In this document: in pieces, positions 39,851-49,678 of the stretch
Position numbering within the stretch: the stretch's first letter is position 1
Layout: each line of letters starts with the position of its first letter
NCBI RefSeq assembly: GCF_030010555.1
Contig: NZ_JASCQP010000034.1
Coordinates: 1 to 64,000 of the forward strand
DNA length: 64,000 nucleotides
Reading direction: 5' to 3'
Source: Halomonas rhizosphaerae
GTDB taxonomy: Bacteria; Pseudomonadota; Gammaproteobacteria; Pseudomonadales; Halomonadaceae
Notes under the pieces: generated by a model
What the model saw: only the letters and a program-made list of their open reading frames with translations
Database searches by the model: none
What the model was told of the DNA's origin: nothing
Translations under genes and position numbers: made by a program

Positions 39851-42800
39851 TCAGTCGCTGTTCCCGTCGGTCCGAGCCTGGGTCTCCAGGGCCTGCTGCC
39901 ACTGGCTCACGGTGACCTCTTCCAGGTCCTCTTCGGGCGAGGGACGGTGGCGTTCATACCAGCGTCGCGGACGCAGCAGGCGAACCTCGGGATGCCCCTT
40001 GTCGAGGGAGACACCGGCGGCGAGGATGCCCAGGCGCGCATAGAGCGAGCCGTCCGGTGCCTCGTCACGAAAGACCAGGTCGGCGAGCATCTCCAGGGAG
40101 TCGCCAGCCAGGCGCGCCTCGCGCAGCTGCAGGGTATCGTCGTCGAGGTGGAGCAGGGCGGTGCCACGGATGTCGTTGACCGTCAGGCGCCGGCCCAGCC
40201 ACTCCCATTCCCGGGCACGGGACAGGAACAGGCGGGCCAGCAGGCCGCTGTCACGCATCGCCATGTCGAGCCGCGCATCCAGTTGCAGGGGGCGGGTCCA
40301 GTCGAGACGGCCCTCGGTGATGTCGAGCTGCGCCCACCAGCCGGCCTCGCCGCGCGTCTGCTCATCACGACGCTGGATGTTGTCCAGCCGCAGACGGGAG
40401 CCGGAGGCATCGAAGTGGCGAGTGACCAGGTTGCCATCACGCAGGCGGGCCTCGAGCCGCAGGTCGCCCTCCAGGCGCTGATCGCCGAGCAGGATGGCCG
40501 TGTCGAAGGCCTGAAGGCCGAGATCCCCGCGAGCCTGGAGCCCCTCCAGGTGGAGGTCCACTTCCAGCCCGGCACGGCCGCCCAGCAGTGCCAGGCCCGA
40601 CTCCTCGGGGAGGTAGGCGTTGTAGCGAGAGAGGTCATCCACCTCGGCGATGGGCAGGCGGATGCGGGTGCTGAAGTTCTGCAGCGAACGTTCGTCGGGG
40701 TCGAGGCCGAAGCGCGGCGTCTCGGTCTCGAGGCTGAAATGACGACCTTCGACGTGGGCGTTTGCCTCGCCGATGCGGTGCAGGCTGAAACGGGGCAGCG
40801 TCAGGGCCAGTCGGGCTCCCGGAGCCTCGCGTTCGCCGTCGATCTCGGCCTCGAGGCGGCCCTGGCCACTGGCGACGAAGTCAAGGAAGCCGACCGCCAG
40901 GTCGTCCGCCTCGACCCGGAGCTGGCTGCCCGGGCGAAGGTGGTCATCCGCGAGGCGCAGCTCGGCCCGGAAGCGGCCGCTGCCCTCCAGGGTCAGGCCG
41001 TGGGCAGACGGGAGGAAGTCGTCGAGGAAGCCAAGGTTGGCGACCAGGCCATCGAGCACCAGTTGCCCGTCCATTCCCGGCGCGGCTCCTTCCCGTCCCG
41101 GCATCGGCAGCGGCCCGATGCGGGCCTCGCGTGCCACGATCCGGGTACGCAGGCGCGGACCCGATGCCGTCGCTGCCGCCTGCATCGACAGCCGTGATCC
41201 GGAGAGGTCCAGGCGACCGTTGTCCAGGTCGGCCTCCTGAATCTGGAGGTCCAGTGCCAGTTCGCCTTCCACCTCCCGGCCGAGCAGGCGGCCGGTGATG
41301 CGCTGGCCGGCCAGGTCGGCCTGGCCACGGGCCTGGCCCCCCTCGACCGTGACCCGACCCCGGGTGGTGCCCCGTCCGGACTGCAGCGTCACCGGTGCGG
41401 CCGCAGGCAGGTAGGCCTGCAGCACCGTGACATCGGGCATCGTGGCGTCTTCCCAGGCGAGCGACAGGCGTGGTCCCGCCAGCGCGGCACCGAGCCCCGG
41501 GGCGTCGCTCTCGGCCGTCAGGACCAGGCGCCCATCGCGCATCAGCAGGCGACGGTCGGAGGATCTCGCCACACGGGTCTCTTCCAGGCTGGCGTCCAGC
41601 CGGGCCCTGGGTCGACCCAGGGCTTCCTGCCAGCTGGCGGTAACGCTGCCCCGCCCCCAGGCCTCCAGGTCGAACAGGCGGGCCCGCAACGACTGGGTGG
41701 TCACGGCCAGGCGGCTGCCCGAGGCCACCCGGCCCCGCTCCAGTTGCAGGCTGGCCGCCAGGTCACCGCCGCCCTCCAGGGTCAGGCCGCCGTCGACGGC
41801 GTGGATCAGGAAGTCATCGAGGACATCGAGCCGGGCCACGCGTCCCCTGATCACCACCCGGCCATCCAGCGGCGGTGGGCCCTGTCCCCCGATGAGCCTG
41901 GCCAGGGGCACCATCGAGGTCAGGTTGGCCTCCTCCAGGGTGACCTCGGTGGTCAACGGCAGCTCGTCCTCCTCACCGCGCGCCGAGACCTCGAGGTGGG
42001 TGCCCGACAGGTCGAGACGCCGCTGGCGCGGGTCGACCTCGGGAAGGGCCAGGTCCAGGGTCATGCTGCCTTCCAGCGGACGTCCGGCCAGGGTCAGGGC
42101 CACCTGGTCGCCGGCCAGGTGGAAGTCGCCCTCGAGCAGGCCATCCCGGTACGCCAGGTACCCCTCCAGTCGCGCACTGCCGCTCTGCAGCGTCAGTGGG
42201 CCGCCCTCGGGGAGGTAGACCGCCAGGGCGCCCACGTTGGGCAGCCGGGCATCCTCCCACTCGAGCCGGGCGGAGGCCAGTCGTCGCGGGGCGTCGGCGA
42301 GGTCGGCACCGGGCAGCCGCGCGGAGAGCCGGAAGCGCCGGCTGGTCATGAAGGGATCGTCCAGCCCCGCCCGCAGCATCCGCATCTCGTCGAGGGTCAC
42401 GCCGAGTTCCATGACCGGCCCCTCCTCGCCTTCCACGACCCGGCCGGCGACGCGGCCCCCGCCGCTCAGCCGATGGCGGTCGGACGTGCCCTCGGCCCGC
42501 TCCCGGCCTGGCCGCTTTCCCTCCTCGGGCTCCGGGGGCGGCGACAGCAGCACCCGTTCGTCCAGTTCCACCAACAGCGATGGGGAATCCAGCGTGAGGT
42601 CGCTACCCGGGGCGAGCTCGCCACGCTCGAGCGACAGCTCGCCGCTCAGCCTGCCGTGGCCGGCCAGGTCGAGCCAGCCCAGCTGGCGCAGGTAGGGATT
42701 GAAGACGTCCCAGGCGTCGGCCGTGGCATCCAGGGACAGCGTGCCTGACACGAAACGGGCCGCCGCCAGGTCGGGGTGTTCACGCAGGCGAAAGGGCGCC

Positions 42801-43315
42801 ACCTGCAGGTCGGTTGCCAGGCGAATGTCGTTGGCCAGCACGGTGCTGCCGCGCCTGACCCGGGCCTCTGCCAGGGAGAGCTCGAGGCCCTGGATCGATA
42901 CCCGGCCTTCGTCAAGGCGCAGGCCGGAGAGCGCGATACCACCATCGCCCTCCAGGCGGTGGTGGCCCAGGCGAAAGCGGCGAAGCCCCTGTGCCGTGAA
43001 GGTGGAGACCTCCAGCCGGCGCTCGAGCAGCGCCGCCAGCGAGAACCGTAGACGTGCCCGGTCCACCGCCAGCTCGAGGGCCGGGTCCTCGCTCTCGACG
43101 TACAGTGCCTCGAGGGCGAGGTGGCCGGGGAAGGCGCTCCATCCCGACGCCCAGCGGATCGACATGCCGGACTTCTCGGCCAGCCACACCTGGGTGTATC
43201 GGGCGTTGATCAGCCCGTTGGCCACGACCAGGTAGAGGGCCAGGGCCAGCAGGGGCAGGGCCAGCAGCCAGGTCAGGCGTCGGCGTCTTGAGCTATCGGC
43301 ATCCAGGCGCTGCAT
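39851..43315 (-). CDS. Giant AsmA-like (YhdP/TamB/YdbH-type) envelope protein with three internal repeats
   Basis: 1154 aa. One N-terminal helix (LTWLLALPLLALALYLVVA) anchors a long periplasmic chain of beta strands, as in AsmA-like proteins that carry phospholipids between the membranes. Three copies of a block begin around residues 365, 633 and 899, roughly 267 residues apart. Each has a YLP motif, a short G-rich hairpin and a line ending LDLSG(S/T) or FDASGS (for example NVGALAVYLPEGGPLTLQSG and VTVLQAYLPAAAPVTLQSG). A Pro/Glu/Arg-rich stretch (PPPEPEEGKRPGRERAEG) sits near residue 255. A transporter role is inferred from fold class. Single gene, start at 43315. Confidence 0.8.
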   Translation of the reverse strand: MQRLDADSSRRRRLTWLLALPLLALALYLVVANGLINARYTQVWLAEKSGMSIRWASGWSAFPGHLALEALYVESEDPALELAVDRARLRFSLAALLERRLEVSTFTAQGLRRFRLGHHRLEGDGGIALSGLRLDEGRVSIQGLELSLAEARVRRGSTVLANDIRLATDLQVAPFRLREHPDLAAARFVSGTLSLDATADAWDVFNPYLRQLGWLDLAGHGRLSGELSLERGELAPGSDLTLDSPSLLVELDERVLLSPPPEPEEGKRPGRERAEGTSDRHRLSGGGRVAGRVVEGEEGPVMELGVTLDEMRMLRAGLDDPFMTSRRFRLSARLPGADLADAPRRLASARLEWEDARLPNVGALAVYLPEGGPLTLQSGSARLEGYLAYRDGLLEGDFHLAGDQVALTLAGRPLEGSMTLDLALPEVDPRQRRLDLSGTHLEVSARGEEDELPLTTEVTLEEANLTSMVPLARLIGGQGPPPLDGRVVIRGRVARLDVLDDFLIHAVDGGLTLEGGGDLAASLQLERGRVASGSRLAVTTQSLRARLFDLEAWGRGSVTASWQEALGRPRARLDASLEETRVARSSDRRLLMRDGRLVLTAESDAPGLGAALAGPRLSLAWEDATMPDVTVLQAYLPAAAPVTLQSGRGTTRGRVTVEGGQARGQADLAGQRITGRLLGREVEGELALDLQIQEADLDNGRLDLSGSRLSMQAAATASGPRLRTRIVAREARIGPLPMPGREGAAPGMDGQLVLDGLVANLGFLDDFLPSAHGLTLEGSGRFRAELRLADDHLRPGSQLRVEADDLAVGFLDFVASGQGRLEAEIDGEREAPGARLALTLPRFSLHRIGEANAHVEGRHFSLETETPRFGLDPDERSLQNFSTRIRLPIAEVDDLSRYNAYLPEESGLALLGGRAGLEVDLHLEGLQARGDLGLQAFDTAILLGDQRLEGDLRLEARLRDGNLVTRHFDASGSRLRLDNIQRRDEQTRGEAGWWAQLDITEGRLDWTRPLQLDARLDMAMRDSGLLARLFLSRAREWEWLGRRLTVNDIRGTALLHLDDDTLQLREARLAGDSLEMLADLVFRDEAPDGSLYARLGILAAGVSLDKGHPEVRLLRPRRWYERHRPSPEEDLEEVTVSQWQQALETQARTDGNSD

Positions 43316-43456
43316 GTGACTTCCTCGACCCGCGGTGTCCCGGATCATGGTACACGGCCTCGTCGGCCTGCGTTGTCGCGGGGTTTTGTGGCATCATCTG
43401 CCCTCCCGGCAATCGCCGGCAGGGTACAGACCGCCAACGACTCAGGCATACAGTGC

Positions 43457-44170
43457 ATGTTTCTCGATGATTTCCATACGCTTACGGATGGGCGTATCCG
43501 CATTTCCGCACGGCAGGCCAGCCAGTTCGCCAAGCGCATTGCCGGCGACTACAACCCCATCCACAACCCGGATGCACGTCGCTTCTGTGTGCCCGGTGAC
43601 CTGCTGTTCGCCCTGGTGCTGGCACGCTTCGGCCTCTCCCAGCGCATGACCTTCCGCTTCCTGAGCATGGTCGGGGACGGCACGCCGCTGTGCTTCAGCG
43701 AACAGGACGATGGCCGGATCCGCGTCTGCGACGAGAGCGGCAAGTGCTATCTGGAAGTCGAGCGCAGCGGCGAGGCGACCCGTGACGAGTCGGTGGTGGA
43801 GGCCTTCACCCGCAGCTATGTCGCCTTCTCGGGCAAGAACTTCCCCCACTACCTCAAGCCGCTGATGGAAGAGAAGGGGGTGATGTTCAACCCGCGTCGC
43901 CCGTTGGTGATCTACGACAGCATGGGCTTCTGCCTGGACCGCCTGGATGCGCCCGCGCCGGGCCTGGAGTTCGTGGATTCCTCGCTGGAGGTGAGCGGCA
44001 AGCGCGGCGATGCGCTGCTCGAGTTCCGCATCATGGCGGGCAACGAGGCGATCGGCACCGGCTCCAAGAAGCTGGTGGTCAGCGGGCTCTGCGACTACGA
44101 CGCCGAGGCCATGGACGAGGTGGTCGCGGAGTTCTACCGTCTCAAGGCCTACCACGAGGCCGAGGCCTGA
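43457..44170 (+). CDS. DUF3581 family protein
   Basis: A 237-aa soluble protein. The first half resembles a hotdog/MaoC-like fold (ISARQASQFAKRIAGDYNPIHN, PGDLLFALVLARFGLSQRM), with the D-x3-H pattern of DYNPIHNP reminiscent of hydratase or thioesterase sites. The middle has SYVAFSGKNFPHYLKPLM and YDSMGFCLDRLDAP. DUF3581 members are small-genome-conserved in gammaproteobacteria, and their function is untested to my knowledge. An acyl-handling role is inference only. It is divergent from the AsmA-like gene, sharing a ~140-base control region. Confidence 0.88.
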   Translation: MFLDDFHTLTDGRIRISARQASQFAKRIAGDYNPIHNPDARRFCVPGDLLFALVLARFGLSQRMTFRFLSMVGDGTPLCFSEQDDGRIRVCDESGKCYLEVERSGEATRDESVVEAFTRSYVAFSGKNFPHYLKPLMEEKGVMFNPRRPLVIYDSMGFCLDRLDAPAPGLEFVDSSLEVSGKRGDALLEFRIMAGNEAIGTGSKKLVVSGLCDYDAEAMDEVVAEFYRLKAYHEAEA

Positions 44171-44201
44171 GGCGACACCCCGGAGACTTGTCACTCGGTG
44201 C

Positions 44202-45098
44202 TCAGGCCACCACGGTGACCGGGCAGGGCGCCAGGTCGATGACCCGATGACTGACGCTACCCAGCAGGGATGACTGCCACTTGCCCAGGCCACGGCGGCC
44301 CATGACGACCATCGGCGCCGCCTCGGCGTGATGCCGGGCCCGGGCGACGATGGCCTCGGGAACGCGTTTCCCCTCGCTCACCACCTCCTCGATGCCGCGC
44401 GGCACCTCGCCCAGCGCTTCCCTGGCCCGCTGGAAGGCCTCGTCGGACGGGCTGTCGTCCGCGTGCTCGGCAGACGCCGAGAGGCCGTCCGGCCGACAGA
44501 AGACCAGTTCCACCGGCACGTCGGCACGGCGGGCCAGCTCGCCTGCCAGGGCGGTCGCCTTCAGGCAGTGAGGGGAGCCATCCACCGGCACCAGCACCTG
44601 CCCCAGGCGTGACGCATCGGACGGGCCAGCCTGGGCGTGCACGATGGTCACCGGGCAGCGGGCCCGATGCACCACCTCGTTGCTGATGCTGCCCTGCATG
44701 AACTTGCCGACCTCACTCAGCTGGCGTGCCCCCAGCACCAGCAGGCATCCGGGCTGCCGGGCAGCATGCTCGAGGATGACGCGGTCGGGGTGGCGGATGA
44801 AGGTGGCATCCTCGAGGATCACCTCGGCGGGCGGCTGCGTCAGGTCCGGGTCGAGCGCCTGCCGCGCCCGGGCAAACGCCTCGGCGGCGATGTCCTGGCG
44901 TCGCGCCCTGTCGTGGTCGGCTTCCGCCTGGCGGTTGGCGGGTATATCGCTGAGCTCGGCGGGGTTGAGCGGCATCACGTGGAGCAGCTGCAGCGGCGTC
45001 TCCAGCAGCCTGGCCAGCAGGCTGGCGTGGCGGGCGGCTGCCTGCGCCGAGGGTGATCCATCCACGGGCACGATCACCAGCGAGATCGGCTCACTCAT
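44202..45098 (-). CDS. Tandem universal stress protein
   Basis: 298 aa with two Usp domains. The N-terminal one opens SLVIVPVDGSPSAQAAARHA and carries the ATP motif variant GARQLSEVGKFMQGSISNEV. The C-terminal one opens VLVPVDGSPHCLKATALAGE and carries GRRGLGKWQSSLLGSVSHRV, a full G-2x-G-9x-GS/T nucleotide-binding motif. Tandem Usp proteins bind ATP and are linked to osmotic, oxidative and stationary-phase stress. GGAGG precedes the chosen ATG at 45098; a longer frame starts at 45140. Probably single, convergent to the DUF3581 gene 31 bases away. Confidence 0.92.
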   Translation of the reverse strand: MSEPISLVIVPVDGSPSAQAAARHASLLARLLETPLQLLHVMPLNPAELSDIPANRQAEADHDRARRQDIAAEAFARARQALDPDLTQPPAEVILEDATFIRHPDRVILEHAARQPGCLLVLGARQLSEVGKFMQGSISNEVVHRARCPVTIVHAQAGPSDASRLGQVLVPVDGSPHCLKATALAGELARRADVPVELVFCRPDGLSASAEHADDSPSDEAFQRAREALGEVPRGIEEVVSEGKRVPEAIVARARHHAEAAPMVVMGRRGLGKWQSSLLGSVSHRVIDLAPCPVTVVA

Positions 45099-45209
45099 CG
45101 ATATTTCCTCCCCGTTCCAGAACCGCGGACCTGCAGGCACTGTAATCGACAGCCGGTGTCGAGGGGTAGGCCCGGGGCGCCATCCCCTGGTGTTCCGCTG
45201 CCTGTCGCC

Positions 45210-46226
45210 TCAGGCCACCCGCAAGCGCTTGCCCAGCAGGATGCTGCTCCAGTCGGCCTGGTTGGCCAGCCGATTGAGCAGTATCGACCCGCCCATGCCC
45301 ACCAGCGCCAGGGCGATCACGTACAGCCACAGCGGGATGGGGACCTGCCAGCCGATGAAGTCCACGACCGAGAAGAACAGCGGGTGGGCCAGGTAGATGC
45401 CGAAGGAGTACTCGTTGACCTTCTTGACCAGGGGCGTCGCCCTCAAGCCCACCAGCCAGCGCATGGCCCACAGCAGCGAGAAGATGAACAGCGGCACCAC
45501 CCAGGTCTCCTTGGAGGAGTACTCCAGCTCACCGCGCAGGGTGAAGGCGACGATGCCGCCCACCAGCACGACCAGCCAGCCGGGGTGCGACAGACGGCGG
45601 AACCAGGCCTGTTCCTGGAGGTCCGGGTAGTGCTTGACGATCAGCAGGGCCAGGAAGAACAGGTAGATCCAGCCCAGCGGCGCGATCCAGTGCAGGTAGC
45701 CCGGTGGCTCGATCGCCTGCCAGCGAAAGAAGCCCCACCAGCCGATGCTGATCACGGATCCGACCACCAGCCAGGGGCCGGAGGGCAGCCAACGCTGCAG
45801 GTCGAACCGGTTGTAGAGCCAGAACAGCACGTAGAACTGCATGGCGATGATCAGGAAGTAGCCATGCCAGCCGGCAAAGACCAGGTATTCGGTCATGTGG
45901 TAGCCGAAGCTGACACGCTCTTCGCTGGCCAGCATGCGCAGGTATTCTGCCAGGGAGTAGATCATCCCGTAGACGACGTAGGGCACCATCACGTACTTGA
46001 AGCGATTGGCGAGGAAGTTGTGCGGCGTCTCGTTGCCGTAGCGGGCCGAGAACAGGAAGATCGAGATGAAGATGAAGATCGGCGTGCCCAGCACGGTGGG
46101 GATCCGCGCCAGGTCGAGACTGAGGTGTTCCAGGTAGTTATCCTCGACGCGCCCTACCAGATGGAAGATGAAGACCGCCAGGCAGCCATAGAATCGAAGC
46201 CAGTAGATTTCCTCGATGCGTTTCAT
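45210..46226 (-). CDS. Acyltransferase 3 (OafA-like) membrane protein
   Basis: A 338-aa integral membrane acyltransferase with about ten helices, a family that O-acetylates surface polysaccharides or transfers other acyl groups. It begins MKRIEEIYWLRFYGCLAVFI, with the conserved His in FHLV, and ends with the typical NEYSFGIYLAHPLFFS helix. The start at 46226 fits the family. It is divergent from a secreted esterase gene with only 131 bases between the starts. The pair may oppose each other on the same surface glycan, but that is inference. Confidence 0.85.
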   Translation of the reverse strand: MKRIEEIYWLRFYGCLAVFIFHLVGRVEDNYLEHLSLDLARIPTVLGTPIFIFISIFLFSARYGNETPHNFLANRFKYVMVPYVVYGMIYSLAEYLRMLASEERVSFGYHMTEYLVFAGWHGYFLIIAMQFYVLFWLYNRFDLQRWLPSGPWLVVGSVISIGWWGFFRWQAIEPPGYLHWIAPLGWIYLFFLALLIVKHYPDLQEQAWFRRLSHPGWLVVLVGGIVAFTLRGELEYSSKETWVVPLFIFSLLWAMRWLVGLRATPLVKKVNEYSFGIYLAHPLFFSVVDFIGWQVPIPLWLYVIALALVGMGGSILLNRLANQADWSSILLGKRLRVA

Positions 46227-46357
46227 GGGCTCTCCGTGGCCGCCGATGGATATTGGTGGAACGCGTCGCGCCGATCTGGTGTCCGACCGCGGGTAACGCC
46301 CCGAATTCCCTGCATGAAGGAATTCCCTCTCATTCTCTCGCACCTGGAGAATCGCGC

Positions 46358-47272
46358 ATGATCCGCAAGATCGGAGTGACCACCCTGTTGCTGCTGGGCC
46401 TGCTGTCGGGTGCCACGGCCTCGGCCAGCGGCCAGGTCAGCGAGCAGCGTTTCCACTCCGAGCATCTCGGGCGCGACTATCCCTATACCCTCTATCTGCC
46501 CGAGGGCTATGCGGTCAGCAACCAGGCCTATCCGGTGGTCTATCTGCTGCACGGCTCCTTCGGCAGCGAGAGCGACTGGGCCCTGAAGGGTCGACTGCGC
46601 CGCACGGCCGACCGGCTGATCCGGCTGGGCGTCATCCCGCCGGCCATCATCGTCATGCCCGGCAGCCAGAGCTGGTGGATCGACGGCCACAACGAGCCGG
46701 CGCGCTCGGCCTTCCTGCAGGAGCTGGTGCCCCATATCGAGGAGAACTGGCACGTGGTGCCCGACCGCGAGTGGCGAGGGGTGGCCGGCCTCTCGGCGGG
46801 AGGCTTCGGCGCGGTGAACTTTGCCCTGTCCTACCCCGGTCTCTTCGGTGCCGCCGCCGCCTTCAGTCCCGCCAGCTACCATCCGCTGCCTCCGGACAAC
46901 TCCTCCGCCTGGCGCCATCCCGCCTTCGTCAGGGACGGCGAGTTCGACACCGCCCTCTGGGAGCGCACCAACTACACGGCCCACCTCGACGGCTACCTCT
47001 CCCAGGAGCTCGTCGTGCCCCTCTACCTGACCGCCGGGGATCGCGACCGGCTGAATGCCGTGCACCATGCCCGGCTGCTCAAGAGCGCGCTGGAGCCGCA
47101 CCAGCTCGGCCAGGTGCACCTGGATGTGCTGCCCGGTGGCCACACCTGGCGGGTATGGCGCGCCAGCCTGCCGCGAGGGCTCGACTTCATGTTCCGCCAT
47201 CTCCAGGGGCCGGTGCCGATCGAGAGCGAGGATGCCCGGGTCGAGGACCCCGAGCCTGCCACGCCGGGCTGA
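46358..47272 (+). CDS. Secreted alpha/beta-hydrolase esterase
   Basis: 304 aa with a signal peptide (MIRKIGVTTLLLLGLLSGAT, cleavage near ASA). The mature enzyme is a PF00756-type esterase: YPYTLYLPEGYAV, PVVYLLHGSFGSESDW (oxyanion region), nucleophile Ser in GVAGLSAGGFGAVNFAL, and catalytic His in LPGGHTWRVW. Relatives include feruloyl, acetyl-xylan and S-formylglutathione esterases. Export suggests an extracellular ester substrate. An upstream longer frame from 46253 lacks a signal peptide and was not used. Divergent from the OafA-like acyltransferase. Confidence 0.85.
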   Translation: MIRKIGVTTLLLLGLLSGATASASGQVSEQRFHSEHLGRDYPYTLYLPEGYAVSNQAYPVVYLLHGSFGSESDWALKGRLRRTADRLIRLGVIPPAIIVMPGSQSWWIDGHNEPARSAFLQELVPHIEENWHVVPDREWRGVAGLSAGGFGAVNFALSYPGLFGAAAAFSPASYHPLPPDNSSAWRHPAFVRDGEFDTALWERTNYTAHLDGYLSQELVVPLYLTAGDRDRLNAVHHARLLKSALEPHQLGQVHLDVLPGGHTWRVWRASLPRGLDFMFRHLQGPVPIESEDARVEDPEPATPG

Positions 47273-47381
47273 CACCCGCCAGGCCGGCAAGGGAGAACAG
47301 CATCTTCTCGGCCGGTGCTGGGCAAGGGCGCCAGCCGTGCCGTAAGGTTCAGGGATTGTCTCGCCGGAGGATGACGACCCG

Positions 47382-48350
47382 ATGATGCGTACGCTGCTGC
47401 TGGAGGCCGATGGCCGTGTGACGAGGGGCGGGGAGGAGCTGATCGCACGCTGGCGCGACGAGGCCAGGAGTCGTATCTGGATCGACCTGCAGGGCGAGAG
47501 TCAGGGGCGCGAGCGGGAACTGCTCGAGGCCTTCGACTGCCATCCCCTGGCCATCGACGACGCCCACCGCGAGCGCCACCCGCCCAAGATCGAGGAGTTC
47601 GAGACCCATACCCTGGTCCTCTATCGCGGCATCTCCTCCTTCGATGCCGAGCTCAACTTCGCGCCCCAGCAGATCGCCTTCTTCCTCGGCGAGCGCTCCC
47701 TGATCAGCCTGCATCCCGGCCTGGCGCTGAGCATCGACCGTCTGCTGGCCCACGAGGGCGAGACGCTGCTGCGCCGCTCCCCCGAGCATGTGGCGCTGCG
47801 GGTCATGTACGTCTCCGCCGGCTACTACCTGGACAGCCTGCTCGAGTTCGAGAATGCCCTGAGCGACCTGGAGGACGAGCTGATGGAAGACGGCAGCGAC
47901 GCCCTGATGCGCCGGGTCATCGCCTACCGCTCCCGGCTGGTGAAGATGCGTCGGGTGTTCCGCTACCATGTCGGCATCACCCAGGAGCTCACCGCCTACG
48001 ACTACGAGCACCTGCCCCGCGACAACGAGGACACCCTGCACGCGATCAACGACGTGCACGAGCGCTTCGAGCGCCTGTACAGCCTGACCCAGATGTACTA
48101 CGACATCTGCGGCGACCTGATCGATGGCTACATCTCGCTCTCCTCGCACCAGCTCAACATCACCATGCGGGTGCTCACGGTGATCACCGCCATCTTCGTG
48201 CCGCTCACCTTCATCGCCGGCATCTACGGCATGAACTTCGCGCACATGCCGGAGCTCGCCTATCGCTTTGGCTATTTCGTGGTGCTGGGAGTGATGCTCG
48301 CCATCGGCCTCGGCCTGCTGTGGCTGTTCCGGCGCAGGAAGTGGCTGTGA
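47382..48350 (+). CDS. CorA family magnesium/zinc transporter
   Basis: A 322-aa CorA-type divalent cation channel. A large cytoplasmic N-terminal funnel (DCHPLAIDDAHRERHPPKIE, YYDICGDLIDGYISLSSHQL) is followed by two C-terminal helices joined by the essential pore loop with GMN in FIAGIYGMNFAHMPEL. The basic end LFRRRKWL is typical. Sequence could equally fit ZntB (zinc) or CorA (magnesium); the GMN signature alone cannot separate them. The ATG at 47382 may yield to the adjacent Met codon at 47385. Monocistronic. Confidence 0.92.
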   Translation: MMRTLLLEADGRVTRGGEELIARWRDEARSRIWIDLQGESQGRERELLEAFDCHPLAIDDAHRERHPPKIEEFETHTLVLYRGISSFDAELNFAPQQIAFFLGERSLISLHPGLALSIDRLLAHEGETLLRRSPEHVALRVMYVSAGYYLDSLLEFENALSDLEDELMEDGSDALMRRVIAYRSRLVKMRRVFRYHVGITQELTAYDYEHLPRDNEDTLHAINDVHERFERLYSLTQMYYDICGDLIDGYISLSSHQLNITMRVLTVITAIFVPLTFIAGIYGMNFAHMPELAYRFGYFVVLGVMLAIGLGLLWLFRRRKWL

Positions 48351-48445
48351 GCCTGGCCGCCGTCGCGGCACGTTGACGCGGCACACTTGGCCCGGGCGAG
48401 GCCAGCCTCTAGTCTCGGGGGACTTTCCCCTATCCTGGCCCCGAC

Positions 48446-49678
48446 ATGCACCCACAGCGCGCCCGACTGCATAACGAACTCCACGCCCGGCCCTCGATCT
48501 ACTTCGAGGAGCCGGCGCACCTCCACCACTATGCCTTCCTCGATGATGACGACATCGCCGCGGACATCCTCGGCCGGGTCGCCGAGGTGGTCGGCAGGAC
48601 CCCCGACATCGAGGCGGCCCAGGAGATCCTCGATCTCGGCGACCAGACCCTGAAGTGGGAGCGCCACACCGAGTTCTTCACCCTCACGCTGCTGGTGCCC
48701 AAGCCAGCCCGGGGCGAGCCCTGGCCCTCACCCCCGCCGCTGCTGGCGGAGATCGCCGCCGAACACAGCCGGGCGCTGATCAACGCCAGCCTGATCCTGG
48801 TGGAGGCCGAGGCCGCCTGGGGCGGCGACGCCGAGGCCTACGGCTTTCGCGACCCCGCCGGTTCCAGCGTGGGCGATGGCGACGCCACCGTATGGAGCGA
48901 CTTCCGGCTCACGGCGGCCGGCGTCAACCGCCTGTTGCTGGTCAACCGCGGCCTCAATGCCTTTCGCCTGGGACGCATGACCCGGCGGCTGCTGGAGATC
49001 GAGACCTATCGCATGATGGCCTCGCTGGCCCTGCCGGTGGCCAAGGAGATGAGCCTCGAGCTGCGCGACCACGAGCTCGAGCTCGGCGAGCTCTCGGAGC
49101 GCAATACCGAGGACGAGGAGGAGAGCTCCCGGCCGCTGCTGGCGGCCATCTCCGCGCTCTCGGCGCGGCTCGAACGCTCCGGGGCCCGCTCTCGCCAGCG
49201 CTTCAGCGCCACCGAGGCCTATGCGCGGATCGTCTTCAACCGCATCGAGGAACTGCGCGAGGAGCGCCTCGGCGACCGCCCCCGGCTGGGGACCTTCATC
49301 CTGCGCCGCTTCCGGCCGACGGTGCACTACTGCGCCGCGATCAACCAGCGCCAGGAGAGCCTGGCGGAGAGCGTGGCGCGGCTCAACGACCTGCTGCGGA
49401 CCCGCGCCCAGGTGGAGATCGAGGCGCAGAACTCCGAGATCCTGCAGAGCCTCAACGAGCGCACCAGCAGCCAGCTGAAGATCCAGAAGGCCGTCGAGGG
49501 GCTGTCGATCATCGTGATCAGCTACTACCTCTTCAGCCTGTTCAAGCTGGGGCTGCAGAGCCTCGACGCCCTGGGCGTGGCAATCGAGCCGAGTGTCGCC
49601 GCCGCCGTGCTGGGGCCGCTGGGGCTGGGGATCATCGGCCTGCTGGCCTGGCGGATCCAGCGCGTCAAGAATCACTGA
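48446..49678 (+). CDS. DUF3422 family membrane protein
   Basis: 410 aa. The start HPQRARLHNELHARPSIYFE is the DUF3422 signature. The long soluble region has an internal coiled-coil segment (LERSGARSRQRFSATEAYAR and a later EIEAQNSEILQSLNERTSSQ). Two helices close the protein (LSIIVISYYLFSLFKLGL, AAVLGPLGLGIIGLLAW). The first part contains paired acidic and His residues (HLHHYAFLDDDD). Function is unknown. It is 95 bases after the CorA gene in the same direction, and the C-terminal two-helix hairpin is reminiscent of CorA-like architecture. Confidence 0.9.
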   Translation: MHPQRARLHNELHARPSIYFEEPAHLHHYAFLDDDDIAADILGRVAEVVGRTPDIEAAQEILDLGDQTLKWERHTEFFTLTLLVPKPARGEPWPSPPPLLAEIAAEHSRALINASLILVEAEAAWGGDAEAYGFRDPAGSSVGDGDATVWSDFRLTAAGVNRLLLVNRGLNAFRLGRMTRRLLEIETYRMMASLALPVAKEMSLELRDHELELGELSERNTEDEEESSRPLLAAISALSARLERSGARSRQRFSATEAYARIVFNRIEELREERLGDRPRLGTFILRRFRPTVHYCAAINQRQESLAESVARLNDLLRTRAQVEIEAQNSEILQSLNERTSSQLKIQKAVEGLSIIVISYYLFSLFKLGLQSLDALGVAIEPSVAAAVLGPLGLGIIGLLAWRIQRVKNH

